A stretch of DNA of 7,341 nt from Clostridia bacterium (GCA_017631215.1 JAGBTR010000105.1:1-7341), one strand, 5' to 3'. Positions 1 to 4,775 are shown, counted from the first letter of the stretch. Made by a program: numbers and translations. Notes: generated by a model from the letters alone, not told the origin.

Positions 1-761
1 AATTTGATATCGATGGGGGGATATCCGGCTTTCATCAGTTCAAGGTTGATGATGAGGCGTCCGGTTCTGCCGTTGCCGTCGATGAAGGGATGGATGGACT
101 CAAATGCGATATGCAAATCGGCGAGTTTTTCTACGATATTGCGCTCGTCGATTGCGTAATGCTGCATGAGGTCGTTCATCTTAGGCTCGATCAGATAAGG
201 CTGAACAGGATCCTGCTTTGCACCCATAATGCGCACAGGCACTCTGCGGTACACGCCACGGTCGAGGGGCTTATCCGCGAGAACGAGGGAGTGGATCTGT
301 TTGATCACCGTTTCCGACAGGGGAGTACGCTCCTTAACGAGATCGCAGATGAAGTAGAACGCGTCCTTATGGCCAACCGCTTCCATGTGGTCCTTCAGCG
401 GCTTTTGGTCGATGGTCAAGCCCTTGAGTACCATGTCGGTCTCGCGCAGGGTGAGCGTGTTGCCCTCGATGGCGTTGGAGTTGTAAGTATATTCAATCAT
501 GAAGTCCTCGTTCAGACGCGCCACCTCGCCCTCGGTGAGCGGTCTGCGACCGTCGAGTTCAATCTTTTTTCGTTCGATCTGAGCGAGAAGGGTTTCCTTA
601 CCGCGAATGCGTCCGTCAGCAGGCTTGGGAGCGTTGTCGGGAACAAACCAACGTTTTCCCTCACGCCATGCGCCGTCAATTTGTCCGTTCACGCAGAGAG
701 TGCGGACACGTCTGTCTGAGATTCCCCATTTCTCTGCGGCTTGTTTCGTTGTTATAGCCAT
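1..761 (-). CDS. Fic family protein with N-terminal helix-turn-helix, 3' end cut off by the window
   Basis: Reading leftward from ATG 761-759 gives 253 codons with no stop before the window edge, so the C-terminus is missing. Residues 1-40 look like a small helix-turn-helix module (TKQAAEKWGISDRRVRTL, then GAWREGKRWFVP). Residues 224-235 read HPFIDGNGRTGR, an intact Fic core motif with catalytic His224, so the protein should transfer AMP (or a related group) from a nucleotide to a protein hydroxyl. SNAIEG at 95-100 fits the inhibitory motif (S/T)xxxE(G/N), which places it in the N-terminally autoinhibited class with Glu99 as the blocking residue. The start is chosen because GAGGTG sits about 8 bases upstream, and a second ATG 5 bases upstream runs into a stop after four codons. 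The target is unknown. It is divergent from the accessory genes and could be host or cargo; proteins of this layout are common as solitary regulators or toxin-like modifiers. Confidence 0.93.
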   Translation of the reverse strand, partial: MAITTKQAAEKWGISDRRVRTLCVNGQIDGAWREGKRWFVPDNAPKPADGRIRGKETLLAQIERKKIELDGRRPLTEGEVARLNEDFMIEYTYNSNAIEGNTLTLRETDMVLKGLTIDQKPLKDHMEAVGHKDAFYFICDLVKERTPLSETVIKQIHSLVLADKPLDRGVYRRVPVRIMGAKQDPVQPYLIEPKMNDLMQHYAIDERNIVEKLADLHIAFESIHPFIDGNGRTGRLIINLELMKAGYPPIDIK

Positions 762-808
762 TGCATTCACCTCATTATGTGTGATTTCGATTGTAATCAT
801 CCATTATA

Positions 809-837
809 AGTATAGCACAGTATCGGCACAATGTCAA
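809..837 (-). promoter_or_regulatory. Sigma-A-type promoter of the fic gene
   Basis: On the minus strand the -35 is TTGACA (837-832), followed by a 17-bp spacer and TATACT (814-809), preceded by TGC as an extended -10. Transcription should start near 802, giving a leader of about 40 bases. This is the best match to the housekeeping consensus in the window and contrasts with the odd promoters of the rightward genes. Inverted half-sites ATAGCA (812-817) and TGCTAT (838-843) flank it and could bind a repressor. Confidence 0.82.
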
Positions 838-965
838 TGCTATGCGGAATAGTATTTTCGCCAATTCGGAATAATTCATGACACGTTAGTTGTTGTTTGA
901 AAACAGCAAAATTCCTTGATTACTTTTATATAACTTTTTCTCAGTTATGCGCGAGCATTATCTTT

Positions 966-971
966 CATAAT
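966..971 (+). promoter_or_regulatory. CATAAT -10-like box of the Lar-like gene
   Basis: CATAATAATAG starts at 966, 67 bases before the start codon. It is one of five CATAATA boxes in the window, all on this strand and all ahead of accessory transcription units. The best upstream hexamer at 16-17 bp spacing is only AGTTAT/GTTATG (943-949), so there is no normal -35. Confidence 0.55.
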
Positions 972-976
972 AATAG

Positions 977-993
977 TACAGTGATACACTGTA
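977..993. promoter_or_regulatory. Operator-like perfect inverted repeat at the Lar-like gene start site
   Basis: TACAGTG-ATA-CACTGTA has perfect 7-bp arms around 3 bp and begins 6 bp after the CATAAT box, so it covers the expected transcription start. This size and place suit a dimeric repressor. The binding protein is not identified. Confidence 0.5.
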
Positions 994-1038
994 TACACAT
1001 CTGGAGTTCAAAAATCAAAAAAGAAAGGAAACAACTCG

Positions 1039-1488
1039 ATGAAAAACCAAATGAAACAAAAAGAAGCAAATACCACGATCGGCTACAACCTCTGCCCTTC
1101 ATGCGGCAGACCGGCGCAGGCTATCCTCGCTGATGACAGCACCTATTACGTCGGCTGCCCCATGTGCGGGCTGAAGAACGGCGTATGTGCCGATGTCAGC
1201 GATGGACTGACCGACGAGGTCGAGGAGATGCTACGGATCACTTGGAATCGCCGTTGTATCGAGTCGACCTATGACGTCGATGCGCTTGAGATGCTACGCA
1301 CCATCGGCAATGGGTACGCTTTGGTACGGACTGCCGACGACTACATGGTCTTCTTTACAGAGCGCTTTGAGGATATCAAGCAGTTCCTCGCCAAGGGACT
1401 CGACGTATCATATACCGTTTATCATATGATAGACGGCATCATGGAGCCTCTGGGCAGTGCATATCTTGTTTGGCTTGGAAGCAACTGA
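1039..1488 (+). CDS. Lar-like zinc-ribbon protein (possible restriction alleviation) with an extra C-terminal domain
   Basis: The product has 149 residues. Residues 19-23 (CPSCG) and 40-44 (CPMCG) form a two-knuckle zinc ribbon, and WNRR follows at 69-72. That order, CPxCG then CxxCG then WNRR, is characteristic of the Lar family of phage and prophage proteins, whose founding member in the Rac prophage reduces type I restriction. Those proteins usually end soon after WNRR. Here another 77 residues follow (about 73-149), rich in aromatic and acidic residues, which I do not recognise. The start at 1039 follows AGAAAGGAA about 9 bases upstream; a second in-frame ATG at 1051 is less well placed. 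It is the first rightward gene and ends in its own terminator, so it is a single-gene unit. An early-entry anti-restriction role is inference; the family also includes zinc ribbons of unknown function. Confidence 0.72.
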   Translation: MKNQMKQKEANTTIGYNLCPSCGRPAQAILADDSTYYVGCPMCGLKNGVCADVSDGLTDEVEEMLRITWNRRCIESTYDVDALEMLRTIGNGYALVRTADDYMVFFTERFEDIKQFLAKGLDVSYTVYHMIDGIMEPLGSAYLVWLGSN

Positions 1489-1507
1489 TCGATCAAAGAA
1501 GGCAAGT

Positions 1508-1546
1508 GCCCCCTCTCGCATAAGCGAGAGGAGGCTTCTTCCTTTT
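1508..1546 (+). terminator. Intrinsic terminator after the Lar-like gene
   Basis: A 12-bp stem with one mismatch (1508-1519 with 1524-1535) closes a 4-base ATAA loop. The inner eight pairs, CCTCTCGC with GCGAGAGG, are perfect. A T-rich tail (TTCTTCCTTTT) follows at once. It lies 20 bases after the stop codon. Confidence 0.85.
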
Positions 1547-1596
1547 CGCACAACTCCGGCACGATATTTTTTCAGATATCTCATCACCCCATCTTA

Positions 1597-1602
1597 CATA
1601 AT
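1597..1602 (+). promoter_or_regulatory. CATAAT -10-like box of the integrase leader
   Basis: CATAATAAGAG starts at 1597 and is preceded by CCATCTTA, which is also present before the box at 3118. A short inverted repeat, TCTTA-CATAA-TAAGA, overlaps it. There is no good -35 at 16-18 bp. It should drive the long leader and the tyrosine recombinase. Confidence 0.5.
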
Positions 1603-1656
1603 AAGAGTAGAAACCATATACATTGCAGGAGATCACGAAAGGAGAGACATCGATGG

Positions 1657-1707
1657 ATGGAGTACAGCAGAAATAGACGGTTACTCTGTAGCGTAGCGAA
1701 GGAGTAA
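1657..1707 (+). CDS. Possible 16-residue leader peptide
   Basis: AAAGGAG (1638-1644) precedes two ATGs in different frames. The first (1653) gives a 7-residue peptide, MDGVQQK. The second (1657) gives a 16-residue peptide, MEYSRNRRLLCSVAKE, whose stop lies 6 bases before the ATG of the next small frame. The ribosome binding site and the spacing from the CATAAT box resemble those of the real genes, so ribosomes probably load here. Whether the peptide matters or only its translation does is unknown. Confidence 0.3.
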   Translation: MEYSRNRRLLCSVAKE

Positions 1708-1836
1708 ACGGCTATGTACCGAGGTAGGGCGAGATATCGAACGGCTATTGTACAAGGTTTTCGGCGCAGACCGAAAAATGCTTGTACAAGGCGGGTATTC
1801 GTCCGACCAACACGGCGGTCCTACCGCGCCGTATAT
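1677..1836 (+). ncRNA. Structured leader or attenuator RNA upstream of the tyrosine recombinase
   Basis: Several stems can form. GTTACTC (1680-1686) pairs with GAGTAAAC (1702-1709, one bulge) and would hide the AAGGAG of the next small frame. 1714-1719 pairs with 1831-1836, and 1723-1730 pairs with 1818-1825, making a 14-pair long-range helix with an internal loop. Inside it, TTGTACAAG (1748-1756) pairs with CTTGTACAA (1781-1789), continued by TTTTCGG (1758-1764) with CCGAAAA (1771-1777) over a CGCAGA loop. ACGGCG (1812-1817) with CGCCGT (1827-1832) is a competing hairpin that would open the long helix. Mutually exclusive folds suit a switch, but no known riboswitch class is recognised. Confidence 0.42.
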
Positions 1837-1860
1837 CAGGTGGGAGTGTTTTTACTTTAA
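1714..1860 (+). CDS. Possible 48-residue Arg-rich small protein
   Basis: ATG 1714 follows AAGGAG (1699-1704) by 9 bases. The frame encodes MYRGRARYRTAIVQGF and continues to a TAA at 1858-1860, 32 bases before the integrase start. It has 13 Arg and one Lys in 48 residues with almost no acidic residues, and no family is recognised. Against a real protein, the same DNA folds into nested stems (1714-1836), so the Arg codons may reflect an RNA constraint. A very basic product could also bind nucleic acid. Confidence 0.3.
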   Translation: MYRGRARYRTAIVQGFRRRPKNACTRRVFVRPTRRSYRAVYQVGVFLL

Positions 1861-1892
1861 CACTACATTATCTTTATATAAAGGAGGTTTTT

Positions 1893-2924
1893 ATGGGACG
1901 CCACAAACCTAGCAAGTCGCTGATCCAGCAGGTCAAGGAACGCCTTGACGGCAAGCTCGCCATCGGTGAGAGCAAATATCTCGCCAAGCTTGGCGGAACG
2001 CACACGCAGCACATCTATTCCTGGGAGACCTATCGTAGCTATCTGAAGCACGCCTGCTACTTCGTGCGGTGGGTCAAGGATCAGCCCGTCGACCCGTTTC
2101 TAGGACATAAGCCGCGCACCTTGGCGGAATGCCGCCCCTTTGCGGAGCGGTGGATCCAATACGGCATCGAGCGCGGCCTATCTGCCTATACATTAAAGTT
2201 AGAACTGTCCGCATTAGCCAAGCTGTACAGTTGCAAGACAACAGATTTCGATGTTGTCACGCCCGCGCGACGGCGTAGCAACATCACAAGGAGCCGAGGC
2301 GCGTCCGCGATGGACAAGCATTTCAGCGTGACCGCCAATGGCGATCTGATCACCTTCTGTCGCTGTACGGGACTGCGCCGAGCCGAGCTGTCGCAGATCA
2401 GAGGCACCGACTTGATAGAGCGGGACGGCGCGCTTTATCTCGATATCCACCGAGCCACCAAGGGCGGTCGTCCCAGAATCTCGCCCGTAGTGGGGCGCGA
2501 GGAGGAGATCGAGACGGTCAAGCGGCTGTGCCATACGGTGGGAGAAGGCAAGGTCTTTCCACGTCCCAATCGCAACGCGGATATCCACTCTTACCGTGCG
2601 GAGTATGCTACGCGCATTTATGAACTGCACAGGCGAGAGTTCCGTGACTTCAAGAACGAGAGATTGATCATACACAAAAACAAGGTCGTGGCTGCATACA
2701 TATCCCGAAACGGCAGGCGGGATGTTGCTCAGTTTCCCGAACTTTACATCGAGGTCGATGGCAGAACGCGTATGCGCTCCGGCTATCGCGACATTGCGAG
2801 CGCATACTACTGCCGCAACGACTTGCGAGGGGCGGTCTACGATAGGCGCGCGCTGTTTGAGGCGTCGCAGGCACTTGGGCACAACAGGGAGACAGTGGTG
2901 GCAGAGCACTATTTACGGGCGTAA
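1893..2924 (+). CDS. Tyrosine recombinase / phage-type integrase with a long insertion in the catalytic domain
   Basis: The product has 343 residues. The start at 1893 has a near-perfect AAGGAGG (1881-1887); an in-frame ATG at 1782 lies in the structured leader and has no such site. Residues 1-130 form the N-terminal DNA-binding part, with a SAM-like core-binding stretch (about 40-115). The catalytic set is complete: Arg162 in CTGLRRAEL, Lys190 in RATKGGRP, His232 and Arg235 in HSYRAEYAT, His330 in ALGHNRE, and nucleophile Tyr340 in AEHYLR. It cuts and rejoins DNA through a covalent phosphotyrosine. HxxR and the second His are 95 residues apart, against about 25 in common family members, so a Tyr/Arg-rich insertion fills 245-320. 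I recall the same layout in integrases of Clostridial plasmids and conjugative elements. It could integrate the element, resolve multimers or invert DNA; the separate serine recombinase makes dimer resolution plausible. Confidence 0.9.
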   Translation: MGRHKPSKSLIQQVKERLDGKLAIGESKYLAKLGGTHTQHIYSWETYRSYLKHACYFVRWVKDQPVDPFLGHKPRTLAECRPFAERWIQYGIERGLSAYTLKLELSALAKLYSCKTTDFDVVTPARRRSNITRSRGASAMDKHFSVTANGDLITFCRCTGLRRAELSQIRGTDLIERDGALYLDIHRATKGGRPRISPVVGREEEIETVKRLCHTVGEGKVFPRPNRNADIHSYRAEYATRIYELHRREFRDFKNERLIIHKNKVVAAYISRNGRRDVAQFPELYIEVDGRTRMRSGYRDIASAYYCRNDLRGAVYDRRALFEASQALGHNRETVVAEHYLRA

Positions 2925-2942
2925 AAGATCCGACGGTCAAAT

Positions 2943-2969
2943 GCGTATATATACTACGTATATATACGC
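2943..2969. repeat. 27-bp perfect palindrome downstream of the integrase
   Basis: GCGTATATATAC and its exact complement GTATATATACGC flank TAC, with no mismatch in 12-bp arms. It starts 19 bp after the integrase stop. No T-run follows, so it is not a normal terminator. It could be a recombination site for the neighbouring recombinase, a cruciform at an origin, or an operator. Confidence 0.75.
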
Positions 2970-3001
2970 GCCAACCAGTAGCATATAAGAAATCAAAAAA
3001 G

Positions 3002-3042
3002 CTTGTATAAAAGCAGTTAGCGATTTTTTCATATTTTATAAT
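3002..3042 (+). promoter_or_regulatory. Promoter-like repeat unit A
   Basis: CTTGTATAAAAG (3002-3013), then exactly 23 bp, then TATAAT (3037-3042). The flanking bases make GCTT-GTATAA-AAGC symmetric. If TATAAT is a -10, the element is centred near -41.5. Confidence 0.5.
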
Positions 3043-3082
3043 ATTAACGATGGATTTTTTAAAATATAAAAATCATAAAATC

Positions 3083-3123
3083 CTTATATAAAAGGCTTTT
3101 GAAAAATCGCCATCTTACATAAT
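3083..3123 (+). promoter_or_regulatory. Promoter-like repeat unit B
   Basis: CTTATATAAAAG (3083-3094), 23 bp, then CATAAT (3118-3123) followed by AATG. The flanks make CCTT-ATATAA-AAGG symmetric, with different end bases from unit A but preserved symmetry. TTACAT-AATA-ATGTAA overlaps the -10-like box. Confidence 0.5.
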
Positions 3124-3255
3124 AATGTAAAGCGTGCGAGAGACTATCGCCATATATATCCCCCAAAAAATATTTTTCAAAAATGTTTTCGACATATTCA
3201 ACAATCTTTTATTTGTTTTACATCGTTTATTATTCATATTTAACAAATTTTATCC

Positions 3256-3331
3256 AAAAAAGCTAAAAAAAGGCGAAAATCAAGCGCAAAAAGTCAAAAA
3301 AAGCACCCCAAAAACGAAAAAACGCAAAAAA
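3256..3331. other. Phased A-tracts (predicted curved DNA)
   Basis: Eight runs of 4-7 A are centred near 3258.5, 3268, 3277.5, 3290, 3299, 3312, 3319.5 and 3328.5, a mean spacing of 10.0 bp. A-tracts in phase with the helix bend DNA, and bends are common at plasmid origins and upstream of strong promoters. They end just before unit C. Confidence 0.6.
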
Positions 3332-3332
3332 C

Positions 3333-3373
3333 CTTGTATAAAAGCCATTAGGCACTTTGGAATCCAGCATAAT
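3333..3373 (+). promoter_or_regulatory. Promoter-like repeat unit C, nearest the initiator gene
   Basis: CTTGTATAAAAG (3333-3344), 23 bp, then CATAAT (3368-3373). The start codon is 78 bases after the box, so this is the likeliest promoter of the initiator gene. Confidence 0.55.
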
Positions 3374-3408
3374 AATGGCGACACCACTCGCGAGGTATGT
3401 CGATATCA

Positions 3409-3427
3409 CTCGCCCCACGCGGGCGAG
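3409..3427 (+). promoter_or_regulatory. Leader hairpin before the initiator gene
   Basis: CTCGCCC pairs perfectly with GGGCGAG over a CACGC loop, ending 10 bases before the AAAGGAGG (3437-3443... the site reads AAAGGAGG up to 3443). It may stabilise the transcript or affect access to the ribosome binding site. Confidence 0.4.
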
Positions 3428-3451
3428 AATAAAACAAAGGAGGTCTATATT

Positions 3452-4453
3452 ATGACCCAAAAAACAACTACGTCCCCCTTCGTGCACCACGACTACGGCA
3501 AGGTCGTGGCTAGTACCCATCTGCCGGTCGCTCCCCAAGAGCCCTTGCAACCATTCTTTCCCGTACATCCCGACCTGCTGGACGCAGGCATCCCTCTCCC
3601 CACCGCGACATACTATGGCATGCTCGAGTCGAAGGCCAAGTGCAGCAAGCCCGTGTATACGCAAGGTGGCGAGCCGGGAGTAGTCGTTCCCAACGAAGAT
3701 GCGGCCCGTAAGCTGCAACTTTCGCCGAAGACCGTAAAAAAAGTTCGTAAAGAACTCGCCAATCGAGGTCTGATCCGCACCATTAAACGCCCGTATGGGC
3801 TGCCCTCGATCACGATCGTCTATGGATATGAGATCGTCGACGCATCCGCTCCCGCCCATACTCCTAGCGCCTCTACCATGCCCTCCCCCACTGTTCCCAT
3901 CGCGACGGCGGCAACGGAGGCGCATCCACCTATGACCGAGGCTACATCCGCTCCTGCCGCGGACATCCCCGAGGGATCCGCAGAGCCCCCTTGTGCATCT
4001 GCGCTCGAAGGGGAAGCAGAGGCCTCTACCGCAGGTGCATCGATGTCCCCCTCTGTGGGAACGGCAATGACCTCTCCGATGGGTACATTCGTGCCCCCTC
4101 CTTTAAAAGAAAAAAAAGAAGGATCGTTTAGATTTGGGGGAGAGGTTCCCCCCCTTAAACCACACGGTCAACGCCGCAATGTGATGCTGACGAATGAGCA
4201 GTACCACCAGCTCCGAGAGGAGCTTGGTGAGTATGCCGACGCCTACATCGACCACGTCAGTGAGCGGCTGTCGGGTAGACCCTACTTCGGTTCGCATGTC
4301 GATCTGATCCGCGACTGGTGGGAGCAGGATGGTCCCACCTTCGCAGCTACCAAGGATGCCGCGCGCTGCCATCCGCAGAACGGTAGCTTCGACACCGCCG
4401 ATTTCTTTGGCGATGCACTAAAGCGCTCGCTGGGCGACATCCTTGACGATTGA
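3452..4453 (+). CDS. RepA_N/DnaD-like plasmid replication initiator
   Basis: The product has 333 residues. ATG 3452 has an ideal AAAGGAGG 8 bases upstream; the frame stays open back to 3134 but that part looks non-coding. Residues 36-128 (FFPVHPDLL, YYGMLESKA, then LSPKTVKKVRKELANRGLI and SITIVYGYEI) match the winged-helix layout of plasmid RepA_N initiators and phage replisome organisers. Residues 131-220 are a Pro/Ala/Ser/Thr-rich linker, probably disordered. Residues 243-294 (NVMLTNEQYHQLREELG, IDHVSERLSG, SHVDLIRDWW) match the C-terminal module of DnaD-like proteins, usually contacting the helicase loader. It should bind the origin, often within or next to its own gene, and recruit host helicase. 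The linker ends at an A8 run (4110-4117) that could slip. A purely regulatory DNA-binding role is the main alternative. Confidence 0.78.
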   Translation: MTQKTTTSPFVHHDYGKVVASTHLPVAPQEPLQPFFPVHPDLLDAGIPLPTATYYGMLESKAKCSKPVYTQGGEPGVVVPNEDAARKLQLSPKTVKKVRKELANRGLIRTIKRPYGLPSITIVYGYEIVDASAPAHTPSASTMPSPTVPIATAATEAHPPMTEATSAPAADIPEGSAEPPCASALEGEAEASTAGASMSPSVGTAMTSPMGTFVPPPLKEKKEGSFRFGGEVPPLKPHGQRRNVMLTNEQYHQLREELGEYADAYIDHVSERLSGRPYFGSHVDLIRDWWEQDGPTFAATKDAARCHPQNGSFDTADFFGDALKRSLGDILDD

Positions 4454-4460
4454 TCCTACG

Positions 4461-4491
4461 ACGTCGGGCGGCCATCACGGCCGCTCGGCGT
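4461..4491 (+). terminator. Strong hairpin after the initiator gene, probable terminator
   Basis: A 13-pair stem (4461-4473 with 4479-4491), all paired including two G-T wobbles, closes an ATCAC loop. It begins 7 bases after the stop codon. The T5 run starts only at 4501, nine bases past the stem, so termination may be weak or the hairpin may mainly protect the 3' end. Confidence 0.6.
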
Positions 4492-4529
4492 GACACACAG
4501 TTTTTCGGTTACGCCCCCCTTTGAACTTG

Positions 4530-4557
4530 CATAATAGTAGCGTAGCAAGTCTACTAT
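4530..4557 (+). promoter_or_regulatory. CATAAT box and overlapping operator-like repeat of the 58-residue gene
   Basis: CATAAT (4530-4535) is followed by AGTAG. ATAGTAG (4534-4540) and CTACTAT (4551-4557) are perfect inverted 7-bp arms across 10 bp, overlapping the box and the expected start. The start codon is 63 bases after the box. GGAGATCA (4565-4572) in the leader recurs before two other start sites. Confidence 0.5.
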
Positions 4558-4598
4558 CACGGTTGGAGATCAAAATTCTACGAAAGGAGGTTCACACT

Positions 4599-4775
4599 AT
4601 GACCACCCCCAACGCCAACGAAGCCCCGCGTCATGTAGTCGAAGAACTTTGGTTGTCCTATTTTAATCGTTATCTGCTACACCATCAGGTCATTACCGAG
4701 CGCGAGTACCGCCAGATGGTCGAGCTGATCACGCAGAGAACAGCCAGACAACGCTCCCGGAACGAGACACGCTGA
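4599..4775 (+). CDS. 58-residue SHOCT-like small protein upstream of the serine recombinase
   Basis: ATG 4599 follows AAAGGAGG (4583-4590) by 8 bases, a very strong site. The core (WLSYFNRYLLHHQVITEREYRQMVELI, about residues 18-44, given here as a helix, a short turn with VITEREY, and a second helix) resembles SHOCT modules, in which a helix ending in a hydrophobic residue leads to G/V-I-T-x-x-E-Y/F. The tail (45-58) is rich in Arg and polar residues. Small proteins of this type are often found just before large serine recombinases in Bacillota elements, but their role is not known to me. A recombination directionality factor or a regulator of the next gene are guesses from position and size. 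Confidence 0.62.
   Translation: MTTPNANEAPRHVVEELWLSYFNRYLLHHQVITEREYRQMVELITQRTARQRSRNETR

Larger units (their letters stand above)
762..1038. other. Divergent intergenic region between fic and the Lar-like gene
   Basis: These 277 bases hold two back-to-back promoters and no credible gene. The left half carries the fic promoter. The right half carries the CATAAT box and operator-like repeat of the Lar-like gene. CGGAATA occurs twice (844-850 region and 866-872 region), about 22 bp apart. The left boundary of the mobile element might lie here, but no duplicated attachment sequence shared with 6644-6665 was found by eye. Confidence 0.5.
2925..3451. other. AT-rich candidate origin and control region upstream of the replication initiator
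   Basis: These 527 bases contain no convincing gene. In order they hold the 27-bp palindrome, promoter-like unit A (3002-3042), an AT inverted repeat (about 3022-3038 with 3059-3074), unit B (3083-3123), a 12-bp palindrome AAAAATATTTTT (3166-3177), a T-rich stretch, one DnaA-box-like TTATCCAAA (3250-3258, one mismatch to TTATCCACA), eight phased A-tracts (3256-3331), unit C (3333-3373) and a leader hairpin (3409-3427). AT-richness, bending, a DnaA-like site and the adjacent initiator gene together suggest a plasmid-type origin. True iterons are not seen, so this remains inference. Confidence 0.45.

Noticed and set aside
90..719. Rightward 209-codon open frame
   Set aside because: It is antisense to the Fic gene, whose reverse frame has a full catalytic motif, a promoter and a ribosome binding site. 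The rightward translation has no recognisable family.
1782..1892. Longer N-terminus of the tyrosine recombinase from ATG 1782
   Set aside because: The extra 37 codons overlap the structured leader and have no ribosome binding site, whereas ATG 1893 follows AAGGAGG and begins a usual integrase N-terminus.
1597..1892. Known riboswitch or T-box before the integrase
   Set aside because: The T-box sequence and other riboswitch core motifs I know were not found; the stems are real but do not match a class I recognise.
2214..2909. Leftward 231-codon frame inside the integrase
   Set aside because: It is a GC-rich shadow of a gene with all catalytic residues; no ribosome binding site or family signal.
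3256..3331. Iteron or CRISPR-like repeats in the A-rich stretch
   Set aside because: The A-runs are in phase but the bases between them differ, so there is no repeated unit of the length needed for iterons or CRISPR repeats.
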